NCBI GenBank assembly: GCA_947631545.1
Contig: CANRLS010000002.1
Coordinates: 1-64,000 of the forward strand
Length of the DNA stretch: 64,000 nt
Source of the DNA: an uncultured Atopobiaceae bacterium
GTDB lineage: Bacteria > Actinomycetota > Coriobacteriia > Coriobacteriales > Atopobiaceae
Direction: 5' to 3'
Part shown: piece after piece, positions 1 to 8,302 of the stretch
Layout of the letters: every line of letters starts with the position of its first letter
Position numbering within the stretch: position 1 is the first letter of the stretch
Notes under the pieces: model-generated
The model's input: only the letters and a program-made list of their open reading frames with translations
Told to the model about the DNA's origin: nothing
The model's database searches: none
Translations under genes and position numbers: made by a program

Positions 1-76
1 CCCCCGCCTTCGCTATGCTATCGTCATCGGCGATGGGGCGCCTTTGAGGGAACTTGAATCGAGGGAGGGAGGTGCC

Positions 77-910
77 ATGGCCGCGAGTCCCGCCGCTCAG
101 ACGTCGCCGGGTTCCGCGACTCCCAAGGCATCTCCCTGGACCACGGGGCTCACCCGCGATCGCTTCATCCTGAAGGAGCTCGTGTCCCGCGACTTCAAGA
201 ACAAGTACCGCAGGAGCGTCCTCGGCGTGGCCTGGAGCGTCCTGAACCCGCTCCTCATGATGATCGTCATGGCGGCCGTGTTCTCGAACTTCATGCGCGT
301 GGGCGGGAACATCCCCAACTTCCCGCTCTACCTCATCATCGGCAATACGACCTTCAGCCTGCTCTCCGAGTCCTCGACCGCGGGCATGAGCTCGATCATC
401 GACAACGCCTCGCTCTTGAAGAAGGTGAAGATCAACCGGATCGTCTTCCCGCTCGAGAAGGTGGTCTTCGCCCTCGTGAACTTCGCGTTCTCGCTCATCG
501 CGGTGGCGATCGTCATGGTGTGGTTCCAGATCCCGCCCTCGTGGAACATCCTCTGGATCCCGCTCTTCCTCGCCTACCTCCTCGCCTTCTGCGCCGGCAT
601 CTCCATGGCGCTCTCCGCGCTTTCGGTCTTCTTCCGCGACGTCATGCACCTCTGGAGCGTCGTGCTCATCGCCTGGACCTACCTCACGCCAATCTTCTAC
701 TCCATGGACATCCTGCCCGAGGTCATGCAGAGGATCATCCACTTCAACCCCATGTACCAGTACATCACCTACCTGCGCGAGATCCTCCTCTACCAGCAGG
801 CCCCCACGCTCCTCCAGAACCTCTGGTGCCTCATCCCGGCCGCGATCATGCTCTTCGTGGGCTGGCTCATCTTCGCGCGGAGCCAGCGCCGCTTCATCCT
901 CTTCATCTGA
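77..910 (+). CDS. ABC-2 type polysaccharide/teichoic acid export permease
   Basis: A 277-residue integral membrane protein of the Wzm/TagG/RfbA family. It would form the channel that moves a lipid-linked polysaccharide across the cytoplasmic membrane, powered by the ATPase encoded next. After a polar N-terminus of about 45 residues come six hydrophobic stretches, and the region around DFKNKYRRSVLGVAWSVLNP is the usual entry to the first membrane helix in this family. I placed the start at the ATG at 77, because a strong purine-rich Shine-Dalgarno (gggaggt) lies just before it; an in-frame start at 44 would add 11 residues without such a site. The ATPase gene follows 7 nt after the stop. The exported polymer cannot be read from this gene. 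The rest of the cluster lies upstream of the window. Confidence 0.9.
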   Translation: MAASPAAQTSPGSATPKASPWTTGLTRDRFILKELVSRDFKNKYRRSVLGVAWSVLNPLLMMIVMAAVFSNFMRVGGNIPNFPLYLIIGNTTFSLLSESSTAGMSSIIDNASLLKKVKINRIVFPLEKVVFALVNFAFSLIAVAIVMVWFQIPPSWNILWIPLFLAYLLAFCAGISMALSALSVFFRDVMHLWSVVLIAWTYLTPIFYSMDILPEVMQRIIHFNPMYQYITYLREILLYQQAPTLLQNLWCLIPAAIMLFVGWLIFARSQRRFILFI

Positions 911-917
911 GGCGCCC

Positions 918-1706
918 ATGGCCAGCGACATCCTCATGCCGGATCGGGAGCGCGCGGAGGCGCGCCGAGAGCTCGCCATCGACGTCCGCGATGTGTCGAT
1001 GGTCTTCAACATGGCCTCTGAGCAGCTGAACTCCCTGAAGGAGTACTTCATCTCGCTCGCGCGGGGCAAGCTCTACTTCAAGGAGTTCCGGGCCCTCGTG
1101 GACGTGAGCTTCTCCGTGCCCAAGGGCGAGGCCTTCGGTCTCGTGGGCACCAACGGCTCTGGCAAGTCGACGATGCTGAAGATCATCGCCGGGGTCCTCG
1201 ACGCCTCTTCGGGCTCGGTGGCCGTACGCGGTTCGATCGCGCCCCTGATCGAGCTCGGCGCGGGATTCGACGTCGAGCTCACGGCCCGCGAGAACGTCTA
1301 TCTGAACGGCGCGCTCCTCGGCTATTCCAAGGAGTTCATCGACGAGCGCTTCGACGACATCGTCGCCTTCGCCGAGCTCGAGGACTTCCTCGACATGCCG
1401 CTCAAGAACTACTCCAGCGGCATGGTGGCCCGCATAGCCTTCGCGATCGCCACCATCACCGAGCCCGACATCCTCATCGTGGACGAGACGCTCTCGGTGG
1501 GCGACTTCCTCTTCCAGCGCAAGTGCGAGCGAAGGATTCGCGAGCTCGTGGACTCCGGCGACGTGACCGTGCTCCTGGTGAGCCATTCCATCGACCTCGT
1601 CAGGCGCATGTGCGATCGCGCCACCTGGATAGAGAAGGGCCATCAGGTGATGCTCGGTCCCGCGAGCGAGGTCTGCGACGCCTACGAGAGCCTGGCAACG
1701 TCATGA
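918..1706 (+). CDS. ABC transporter ATP-binding protein, polysaccharide export
   Basis: A 262-residue ATPase of the Wzt/TagH/RfbB family, partner of the preceding permease. Visible motifs in order are the Walker A loop (GTNGSGKST, about residue 76), the signature YSSGM, and the Walker B ILIVDE followed by the H-loop SHS. The protein ends soon after the ATPase domain, so it lacks the C-terminal carbohydrate-recognition domain of some Wzt proteins; in families without that domain, export is usually coupled to synthesis. It overlaps the next gene by 4 nt (ATGA), which suggests translational coupling. Confidence 0.92.
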   Translation: MASDILMPDRERAEARRELAIDVRDVSMVFNMASEQLNSLKEYFISLARGKLYFKEFRALVDVSFSVPKGEAFGLVGTNGSGKSTMLKIIAGVLDASSGSVAVRGSIAPLIELGAGFDVELTARENVYLNGALLGYSKEFIDERFDDIVAFAELEDFLDMPLKNYSSGMVARIAFAIATITEPDILIVDETLSVGDFLFQRKCERRIRELVDSGDVTVLLVSHSIDLVRRMCDRATWIEKGHQVMLGPASEVCDAYESLATS

Positions 1707-2824
1707 CGGGGGAGCGCACAGAGGGGGCCGCGATCGACGTTTCGGTGGTCGTGCCCTGCTACAACGTGGAGGGAAGCGTCGCCGAGTGCGTCCGCGGCAT
1801 CCGTATGAACGACCGCGCCTCGCTCGAGATCCTCCTCGTCGATGACGGCTCCACCGACGCGACGGCGAAGATCCTCGCCGAGCTCGCGGAGAGGGACGGA
1901 CGCATCCGCGTCATCGAGAAGCCGAACGGCGGCTACGGCTCGGCGGTGAATCGCGGCTTCGACGAGGCCAGGGGCCGCTACCTCGCCATCGCGGAGCCCG
2001 ACGACTACGTCGCCGCCCACATGTACGACGAGCTCTTCGAGCTGGCCGGATCCTACGGCTTTCCCGATGTCGTGAAGTCGTCCTACTGGCGGGTCATCAC
2101 AGGGGCCGACGGCACTGAGACCCTCCGCCATAACGACTACTACCGGGCCATTAGGCCCCGGATCCAACCCTTCACGTTGAAGGACGAGCCATGGCTCCTC
2201 CGCTACCACCCCTCCATCTGGTCGGCCATCTACCGGCGCGATTTCATCGAGGGGAACTCGATCCGCTTCAAGGAGGCGCCCGGCGCCGGCTGGGTCGACA
2301 ACCCCTTCCTCGTGGACACGCTCGCCCGCGCCGAGTCCATCGTCTACACCGACGACGCCTACTACCACTACCGCGAGGACCTGCCGGGCTCCTCTTCGGT
2401 GACGCTCCCCTGGCAGATCCAGTTCGAGCGCTGGCACGACATGATGGACGTGCTCGATAGCCTCGGCGTGGACGATCCGGAGGTGAGGCGGGCGCTCTAC
2501 GTCGTGGGCTTCCGCTATGCGGAGAAGGCCCTCGCGGCGCTGCCCGAGGGCAGTCCGAGCCATGGGGAGGCGCTCGAGGGCGCCCGGACGATCTTCGAGC
2601 GCATGGATCTCGAGCTCGTGCGCGGGCTCGATCGCGTGTCGCCGACCCTCCGCTCCCTCGCCTTCGAGCTGAGGGGCGAGGAGCCGCCCTCGATGGATCG
2701 GCTCGCCTACGTCGCCTCGCTCATCGAAGCCGGTCTCCACGCCACGGCCATCAACGGCCCAGCCTTCGCCCTCTCCTACGTGGGCCGCTACATCGATGCC
2801 CTGAAGGGGCGCCTTCGGCTCTAG
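1703..2824 (+). CDS. Family 2 glycosyltransferase
   Basis: A 373-residue GT-A fold glycosyltransferase. The N-terminus reads VSVVVPCYN, followed by LLVDDGSTDAT and, further on, AEPDDY, which is the DxD-type metal and nucleotide-sugar binding site. The C-terminal half is helical and resembles enzymes that extend cell-wall polysaccharides. The start is the ATG at 1703, inside the stop of the ATPase gene (ATGA overlap); a longer frame reaching upstream to 1523 is only the out-of-frame reading of that gene. It closes the export cluster, so the likely role is adding a sugar to the polymer handled by the transporter. Donor and acceptor are unknown. Confidence 0.9.
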   Translation: MTGERTEGAAIDVSVVVPCYNVEGSVAECVRGIRMNDRASLEILLVDDGSTDATAKILAELAERDGRIRVIEKPNGGYGSAVNRGFDEARGRYLAIAEPDDYVAAHMYDELFELAGSYGFPDVVKSSYWRVITGADGTETLRHNDYYRAIRPRIQPFTLKDEPWLLRYHPSIWSAIYRRDFIEGNSIRFKEAPGAGWVDNPFLVDTLARAESIVYTDDAYYHYREDLPGSSSVTLPWQIQFERWHDMMDVLDSLGVDDPEVRRALYVVGFRYAEKALAALPEGSPSHGEALEGARTIFERMDLELVRGLDRVSPTLRSLAFELRGEEPPSMDRLAYVASLIEAGLHATAINGPAFALSYVGRYIDALKGRLRL

Positions 2825-2891
2825 GGGATCGGAGCGCCTCACGGGCCTTAGCCCCGAGGGCGCCCGTCCCGAGCCGCTCCGCTTGGATCCA

Positions 2892-3016
2892 TGCTAGAGT
2901 TGAGCCGACCTTTAAGCGCGGTACGGGATGCCCGCAAGGCCAAACGCACTCCTTACGAACCCACACCATGCCCCGGCACAGGCGTCCGCGCTTCAACGGC
3001 GAGGGCGTCTTTTTTT
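2892..3016 (+). promoter_or_regulatory. pyr operon promoter and predicted attenuator leader
   Basis: An extended -10 (TGCTAGAGT, 2892-2900) could start a leader at about 2907; no clear -35 is visible. The leader holds mutually exclusive pairings. The terminator's left arm (2981-2991) can instead pair with 2916-2920 plus 2927-2932 (GCGCG and GATGCC), making an antiterminator. A small hairpin CGGG-ATG-CCCG (2924-2934) would sequester that upstream strand. This is the standard layout of a PyrR-controlled attenuator. I do not see the conserved PyrR-binding loop of Bacillus, so the ligand-protein link is inference from position in front of pyrR. Confidence 0.5.
2981..3016 (+). terminator. Rho-independent terminator in the pyr leader
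   Basis: The stem GGCGTCCGCGC (2981-2991) pairs with the inverted complement ending GGGCGTC (3009) over about eleven positions, with two GU pairs and one mismatch. It is followed at once by seven T residues (3010-3016). It lies 16 nt before the pyrR start, so it can only serve as a leader attenuator or as the end of the upstream transcript. Confidence 0.7.
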
Positions 3017-3031
3017 GCGAGGTGATGGCCG

Positions 3032-3583
3032 ATGGGTGCGGAAGGGCCGAAGGCCCAGGTGATGGACGAGCGCGATATGGAGCGCACGCTCACGCGCATC
3101 GCCCACGAGATCGTGGAGGCCAACGGCGGATCGGGCTCCGTGGCGATGGTGGGCATCGTCAGGCGGGGCTCCGAGATCGCCGAACTTCTGGCCGACGAGA
3201 TCGAATCCATCGAGGGGACGCGACCCCCGGTGGGATCGCTCGACATCAGCTTCTATCGCGACGACGTGGCCCGGAGCATACAGCCGGTGCTCCACGCCAC
3301 CGACATCCCCTTCGCCGTGGACGGGCGCGACATCGTCCTCGTGGACGACGTGCTCTACACGGGGCGCACCATCCGGAGCGCCCTCGACGCGATCATGGAC
3401 TTCGGTCGGCCCAAGACCGTGCAGCTCGCCGTCGTGGTGGATCGCGGCCATCGCGAGCTCCCCATCCGAGCCGACTACGTGGGCAAGAACGTGCCCTCCT
3501 CCTCCGAGGAGGACGTCAGGGTCTGCCTCGGGCGCACCGATGGGCGCATGGCCGTCGAGATCTGGGAAGGGAAGGAGGCCTAG
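3032..3583 (+). CDS. pyrR: Bifunctional pyr operon regulator / uracil phosphoribosyltransferase
   Basis: A 183-residue PyrR. The type I phosphoribosyltransferase PRPP loop is clear (VLVDDVLYTGRT, about residues 102-113), and the C-terminal VVVDRGHRELPI is typical of PyrR. In Gram-positive bacteria the protein binds UMP or UTP and pyr mRNA, and promotes termination in the leader or blocks translation; it also has weak uracil phosphoribosyltransferase activity. Here it is the first gene of the pyrimidine operon and sits directly behind a leader terminator, which fits attenuation. The start at 3032 has a GAGGTGAT ribosome site. The stop is immediately followed by the pyrB ATG. Confidence 0.95.
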   Translation: MGAEGPKAQVMDERDMERTLTRIAHEIVEANGGSGSVAMVGIVRRGSEIAELLADEIESIEGTRPPVGSLDISFYRDDVARSIQPVLHATDIPFAVDGRDIVLVDDVLYTGRTIRSALDAIMDFGRPKTVQLAVVVDRGHRELPIRADYVGKNVPSSSEEDVRVCLGRTDGRMAVEIWEGKEA

Positions 3584-4516
3584 ATGGCGCTTTCGGTCAA
3601 GCATCTCCTGGACACCACGAGCCTCACCGCCGACGACATCACGCAGATCCTCGACACCGGCCGCTCCTTCGCCGAGGTGAACAGCCGCGCCATCAAGAAG
3701 GTGCCGGCGCTTCGGGGCCGCACCATCGTGAACCTCTTCCTGGAGCCCTCCACCCGCACTCGCTCCTCCTTCGAGCTCGCCGAGAAGCGACTCTCGGCCG
3801 ACTCCCTCAACATGGGGGGCTCCACGTCGAGCGTCGTCAAGGGCGAGAGCCTCGCCGACACGATCCAGACCATCAGCGCGATGAACGTCGACATGTTCGT
3901 CTGCCGAGCCTCTTTGGCGGGGACGCCCCACCTCATCACCGAGAACACCGATGCCGTCGTCATCAACGCCGGCGATGGCAAGCACCAGCATCCCACGCAG
4001 GCGATGCTCGACCTCTACACGATCCGCGAGCACTTCGGGCGCCTTGACGGCCTCAAGGTCGCCATCGTCGGCGACCTCTCCCACAGCCGCGTCGCGGGAT
4101 CGCTCGTCCCGGCGCTGAAGACCATGGGCGCCACGCCCATCCTCGTGGGGCCGCCCACCTTCCAGGTGGCCGATCCCGCCTTCTGGGGCGTGGAGCAGAC
4201 GGCCGACCTCGACGCCGTGATCCCCGAGGTGGATGTCGTCTACCTGCTGCGCGTCCAGCTGGAGCGCATGGAGGGCGCAGCCATCCCGTCGAAGCGCGAG
4301 TACAACCGGCTCTACGGCGTGGACGAGCGCCGGCGCCGCCTCATGAGGCCGGGCTCGATCATCTGCCATCCGGGCCCCATGAACCGCGGGATGGAGATCA
4401 TGCACGAGGTGGCGGACTCGCCCCAGGCCAAGGTGCTCGACCAAGTGACGGCGGGCGTGGCCACCCGCATGGCCGCGATGTATCTGCTGCTGGGAGGTGA
4501 GAGCGATGCTTATTAG
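3584..4516 (+). CDS. pyrB: Aspartate carbamoyltransferase, catalytic chain
   Basis: A 310-residue enzyme condensing carbamoyl phosphate with aspartate, the committed step of UMP synthesis. The carbamoyl phosphate loop PSTRTRSSFE, the HPTQA motif and the C-terminal HPGPMNRG are all present. The length is normal for the catalytic chain. No regulatory chain (pyrI) follows, as in Gram-positive bacteria, where control is by PyrR. The gene starts on the base after the pyrR stop and its end overlaps the pyrC start by 11 nt. Confidence 0.96.
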   Translation: MALSVKHLLDTTSLTADDITQILDTGRSFAEVNSRAIKKVPALRGRTIVNLFLEPSTRTRSSFELAEKRLSADSLNMGGSTSSVVKGESLADTIQTISAMNVDMFVCRASLAGTPHLITENTDAVVINAGDGKHQHPTQAMLDLYTIREHFGRLDGLKVAIVGDLSHSRVAGSLVPALKTMGATPILVGPPTFQVADPAFWGVEQTADLDAVIPEVDVVYLLRVQLERMEGAAIPSKREYNRLYGVDERRRRLMRPGSIICHPGPMNRGMEIMHEVADSPQAKVLDQVTAGVATRMAAMYLLLGGESDAY

Positions 4517-5792
4517 GGGAGCCAGGGCCATCGATCCCGCCCGCGGCCTCGATGCGACGGTCGACGTGCTCATCGACGGAAAGCGCATCGCCATGGTCGC
4601 GGAGGGCATCGAGGCCGAGGGGCACGAGGCCATCGACGGCGCGGGGAAGGTGCTCGTCCCCGGCCTCGTCGACATGCACGTGCACTTCCGCGATCCCGGC
4701 TACGAGTACAAGGAGGACATCTCCACCGGGGTGCGGGCGGCCGCCAAGGGCGGCTTCAGCGACGTGGCCACCATGCCCAACACCGATCCCGTGACCGATA
4801 CCGGCACCTCCGTCCGCTACCAGATCGATCGGGGCATCGAGGAGGGCAAGACGCGCGTGCGGCCCATCGGCGCCCTCACCAGGGGCGAGAAGGGCGAGGC
4901 TCTCGCCGAGATCGGCGATATGACGCTCGCCGGCGCCGTCGGCTTCTCCGATGACGGCCACGGCGTGCAGTCGGCCGGCATGATGCGCACCTGCATGGCC
5001 TACGTCTCGCAGTTCGATCGCGTCGTGATCGCCCACAGCGAGGTCGAGACGCTCACCAAGAACGGCGTGGTGAACGAGGGGCGCGCCTCCACGCGCCTCG
5101 GCATGTTCGGCTGGCCCGCCTTGGGCGAGGAGCTCGAGATCATGCGCGACATCGAGCTCTGCCGGCTCACCGGCTGCCCGCTCCACGTGGCCCACATCTC
5201 CACGGCCCGCTCGCTCGAGCTCGTGCGCCAGGCCAAGGCCGACGGACTGCCCGTCACCTGCGAGGTCACGCCCCATCACCTCTTCCTCACCGAGGAGGAC
5301 ATCACCGACGCCTATCAGACGAACCTCAAGATGAACCCGCCCTTGAGGACCCCCGATGACGCCGAGGCGCTCATCGAGGGGCTCGTCGACGGCTCCATCG
5401 ACTGTGTCGTCACCGACCACGCGCCCCATGCGAAGCACGAGAAGGACTGCGAGTTCGAGATCGCCGCCTTCGGCACCATCGGCCTCGAGACGTCGCTTCC
5501 GCTCATGCTCACCAACCTCGTGCGGCCGAACCGGCTCTCGTGGCGGCGCCTGGTGGAGGCGATGGCCCTCACCCCGAGGAAGATCCTCCGCCTTCCCGAG
5601 GTGGGCATCTTCGAAGGGTCCGTCGCCGACCTCACCCTCATCGATCCCGAGGCCTCCTTCACCGTGGACAGGGACTACCTGGAGTCCAAATCGCAGAACT
5701 CCGCGTTCATGGGGGCGCATCTCACGGGGCGCCCCATGGAGCTCTTCGTCTCGGGTCGTCACGTGCTCAGCGCTGGAGAGGTGGTCGCATGA
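4506..5792 (+). CDS. pyrC: Dihydroorotase
   Basis: A 428-residue class I dihydroorotase of the amidohydrolase superfamily. Metal-binding motifs are visible: MHVHFRDPG near residue 60, the later histidines in AHSE and VAHIST, and TDHAPH near residue 305. It cyclises carbamoyl aspartate to dihydroorotate. I chose the ATG at 4506 because a GGGAGGTGAG ribosome site lies just upstream; a GTG at 4497 within that site would add three residues. The start lies within the end of pyrB and the stop overlaps the pyrK start (ATGA). Confidence 0.95.
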   Translation: MLIRGARAIDPARGLDATVDVLIDGKRIAMVAEGIEAEGHEAIDGAGKVLVPGLVDMHVHFRDPGYEYKEDISTGVRAAAKGGFSDVATMPNTDPVTDTGTSVRYQIDRGIEEGKTRVRPIGALTRGEKGEALAEIGDMTLAGAVGFSDDGHGVQSAGMMRTCMAYVSQFDRVVIAHSEVETLTKNGVVNEGRASTRLGMFGWPALGEELEIMRDIELCRLTGCPLHVAHISTARSLELVRQAKADGLPVTCEVTPHHLFLTEEDITDAYQTNLKMNPPLRTPDDAEALIEGLVDGSIDCVVTDHAPHAKHEKDCEFEIAAFGTIGLETSLPLMLTNLVRPNRLSWRRLVEAMALTPRKILRLPEVGIFEGSVADLTLIDPEASFTVDRDYLESKSQNSAFMGAHLTGRPMELFVSGRHVLSAGEVVA

Positions 5793-6607
5793 AGATAGCC
5801 GGCATCGAATATCCCGCGCTCGCGCCCGTCGAGGCCGCCTGCCATAGGGCGCGGATCGCCGAGAACCGCATCGTCGCCGAGGGCATCATGCGGCTCACCC
5901 TCGAGTGCGCCGATCTGGCCCGCGCCCTCGAGCCCGGTCAGTTCGTGAACGTGGCCGTGGGCGGAGAGCCCAGGCAGCTCGCACGGATCCCCCTCTCCTT
6001 CGTGGCGACCCAGGCCCAAGAGGGTCTCGTCCACATCGTCTACGCGCTCCTCGGTCCCGGCACGCGTCGCCTGGCCCGGATCTTGGAGGGGGAGGAGCTC
6101 GACGTGCTCGGGCCCCTCGGCCATGGCTGGCGCCTCGACGAGGGGGCGGCCAGGGTGCTCCTCGTCTCCGGGGGCACGGGCACCGTGCCCGTCTACGCCG
6201 CGGCCGTCTGGTGCCATCGCCACGGCATCGCCTTCGATGCCGTCGTGGGCGCCCGCCACAGGGAGCTTCACTGGGCCGTGGATCGGCTGCGCGAGCGCAC
6301 CTCCGGCGACGTCGTCGTCACCACCGACGACGGCAGCCTCGGAGAGAGGGGCTTCGCGACGGGCCCTGCCCTTCGCCTGATGGGCGAGCGCGCCTACGAC
6401 CTCGTCCTCGCCTGCGGCCCTGAGCCCCTCATGCAGACGGTGTCGGCGAGGGCCACAGAGCTCGGCATCCCCTGCCAGGTCTCGATGGAGCGCACGATGG
6501 CCTGCGGCTTCGGCGCCTGCTCCACCTGCGCCGTCAAGACCACCGGCGGCATGAAGGGCGCCTGCAAGGCCGGCCCCGTCTTCGACGCGAGGGAGGTGAT
6601 CTGGTGA
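5789..6607 (+). CDS. pyrK: Dihydroorotate dehydrogenase electron-transfer subunit
   Basis: A 272-residue flavoprotein subunit of the class 1B dihydroorotate dehydrogenase, which passes electrons from PyrD to NAD. It has the FAD-binding region (LEPGQFVNV), the nucleotide-binding region (VSGGTGTVPVYA) and a C-terminal [2Fe-2S] site with four cysteines spaced as in ACGFGACSTC plus one in KGACKAG. The start is the ATG at 5789 in the pyrC stop. Longer upstream readings of this frame run through pyrC and are rejected. A GTGA overlap couples it to pyrD. Confidence 0.94.
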   Translation: MKIAGIEYPALAPVEAACHRARIAENRIVAEGIMRLTLECADLARALEPGQFVNVAVGGEPRQLARIPLSFVATQAQEGLVHIVYALLGPGTRRLARILEGEELDVLGPLGHGWRLDEGAARVLLVSGGTGTVPVYAAAVWCHRHGIAFDAVVGARHRELHWAVDRLRERTSGDVVVTTDDGSLGERGFATGPALRLMGERAYDLVLACGPEPLMQTVSARATELGIPCQVSMERTMACGFGACSTCAVKTTGGMKGACKAGPVFDAREVIW

Positions 6608-7536
6608 GCGAAGCGACGATGCCCGCGATGGCCGTCGACCTCGGCGGCATCAAGATGGGCAATCCCATCAACACGGCTTCGGGCACCTATGGCCAAGGCT
6701 GGCAGTTCGAGGGCTTCTACGATGTGGGCCTCCTCGGGGCCATCACCACCAAGGGCTGCTCGGCCGAGCCGTGGGAGGGCAATCCGCAGCCCCGCATGAC
6801 CGACGTCTTCGGCGGCATGATGAACTCCGTGGGCCTTCAGAACCCCGGCGTCCGCTCTTTCGTGGAGGAATGCGGTGAGTACCTGGCCCATCTCCAGGAG
6901 CGCGGCTGTCAGGTGATCTGCCAGGTGGCGGGCCATTCGGTGGGGGAATACGTGCGCGCGGTGGAGCTCTTCGAGGAGCTCGCCCCCTGGGCCGCCGGGC
7001 TCGAGATCAACATCTCGTGCCCCAACATCGCCCAGGGCGGCTGCGCCATGGGATCCACCCCCGAGGGCGCCTCCGAGGTCATAGCGGCCGTGCGCCCGCG
7101 CACCAAGCGGCCGCTCCTCGTCAAGATGGCCCCAGAGCGCGTGGTCGAGGTGGCGCGCGCCCTCGAGGCGGCGGGCGCCGACGCCCTCACCGTGATCAAC
7201 TCCATCCCCGCGATGGCCATAGACGTCCATACGCGCCGTTCCAAGCTCTCCCGCCCCACGGGCGGTCTCTCAGGGCCGGTGCTCCACAACATCGCCCTCC
7301 GGATGGTCTGGGAGGCCCATAGGGCGGTCTCGCTGCCCATCTGCGGCGTTGGCGGCATCACCTCGGGCGAGGATGCGGCGGAGTTCATCCTCGCCGGCGC
7401 CACGGCGGTCTCCGTGGGATCGCAGAACCTCTTCGAGCCGGCCAGCGCCCCGCGCATCCTCGACGAACTCGTCGATTGGGTGGCCTCGCAGGGCGTTCGG
7501 GACGTGAACGAGCTGATTGGAGCCGTCGAATGCTGA
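6604..7536 (+). CDS. pyrD: Dihydroorotate dehydrogenase, catalytic subunit (class 1B)
   Basis: A 310-residue FMN enzyme oxidising dihydroorotate to orotate. Family features include GNPINTASGTYG near the N-terminus, the NISCPN segment with the catalytic cysteine typical of class 1 enzymes, and the phosphate-binding GVGGITSGEDA near the C-terminus. Pairing with pyrK shows it is the NAD-linked 1B form rather than a quinone-linked class 2 enzyme. The GTG start at 6604 overlaps the pyrK stop. Confidence 0.95.
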   Translation: MSEATMPAMAVDLGGIKMGNPINTASGTYGQGWQFEGFYDVGLLGAITTKGCSAEPWEGNPQPRMTDVFGGMMNSVGLQNPGVRSFVEECGEYLAHLQERGCQVICQVAGHSVGEYVRAVELFEELAPWAAGLEINISCPNIAQGGCAMGSTPEGASEVIAAVRPRTKRPLLVKMAPERVVEVARALEAAGADALTVINSIPAMAIDVHTRRSKLSRPTGGLSGPVLHNIALRMVWEAHRAVSLPICGVGGITSGEDAAEFILAGATAVSVGSQNLFEPASAPRILDELVDWVASQGVRDVNELIGAVEC

Positions 7537-8243
7537 GCAGGGGGGAAGCCTCGGAGAAGGTCATCTGCGCCCTCGACTGCCCGCTCGAGGAGGGGCTCGC
7601 CCTGGCGAGGGCCCTCGAGGGGCGCCTTCGCTGGGTGAAGGTGGGCATGACCATGTTCTACCGCGAGGGGCCGAGGGCCGTGGAGCTCTTCAGGGAGCTC
7701 GGGCTCAAGGTCTTCCTCGATTTGAAGCTCTTCGACATCCCGTTCCAGGTGGAGGGCGCCGCCGCTTCGGCCGCGGCGACGGGCGCCGACCTCCTCTCCG
7801 TCCATGCCCTCGGCGCCGCCGAGATGCTGGAGGCGGCCGTGAGGGGCGCGAGGTCGGGGCGCGAGGGATCCAAGGTCATCGCCATATCGGTGCTCACCTC
7901 GATGGACGACGACTCGCTCGCGTCCATCGGCATCGAACGGCCCGTCGAGCGCGAGGTGCGGGACCTGGCGCGGCTCGCCTGGGGGGCGGGCGTCGACGGC
8001 ATGGTGTGCTCGCCCCGGGAGGTGGCGGCGCTCCGTGAGGCCCTCGGCGACGAGGCGATCCTCGTCGCGCCCGGCGTTCGGCCCGCAGGCGCCGCCCTCG
8101 GCGACCAGCGGCGCGTGGCCACGCCCGGCGAGGCCGTGGCGGCCGGCGCCTCGATGGTGGTCATCGGCCGCCCGCTCACGGCCGCCGAGAACCCCAAGGC
8201 CGCCTTCGACGCCATCGTCGACCAGATCGCGAGCGCCCTCTAG
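7530..8243 (+). CDS. pyrF: Orotidine 5'-phosphate decarboxylase
   Basis: A 237-residue TIM-barrel decarboxylase making UMP. The catalytic array DLKLFDIP (Asp-x-Lys-x-x-Asp) lies at about residues 68-75, and the phosphate-binding end VIGRPLTAAENP is intact. I chose the ATG at 7530, which overlaps the last codons of pyrD; the frame continues upstream only through pyrD. A 59-nt gap separates it from pyrE, the largest gap inside the operon. Confidence 0.94.
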   Translation: MLSRGEASEKVICALDCPLEEGLALARALEGRLRWVKVGMTMFYREGPRAVELFRELGLKVFLDLKLFDIPFQVEGAAASAAATGADLLSVHALGAAEMLEAAVRGARSGREGSKVIAISVLTSMDDDSLASIGIERPVEREVRDLARLAWGAGVDGMVCSPREVAALREALGDEAILVAPGVRPAGAALGDQRRVATPGEAVAAGASMVVIGRPLTAAENPKAAFDAIVDQIASAL

Positions 8244-8302
8244 CCCGCGCCCGCGCCCGATCCTCGGCCGTCGGGCCGAAATCGAACAAACAGGAGGTTG
8301 AA

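Noticed and set aside
1-76. Promoter at the left edge (TATGCT/TATCGT near 14-24)
   Set aside because: No -35 match, and the upstream sequence is outside the window, so it cannot be judged.
2841-2867. ACGGGC/GCCCGT stem after the glycosyltransferase as a terminator
   Set aside because: The stem is six base pairs with a long loop and there is no T run.
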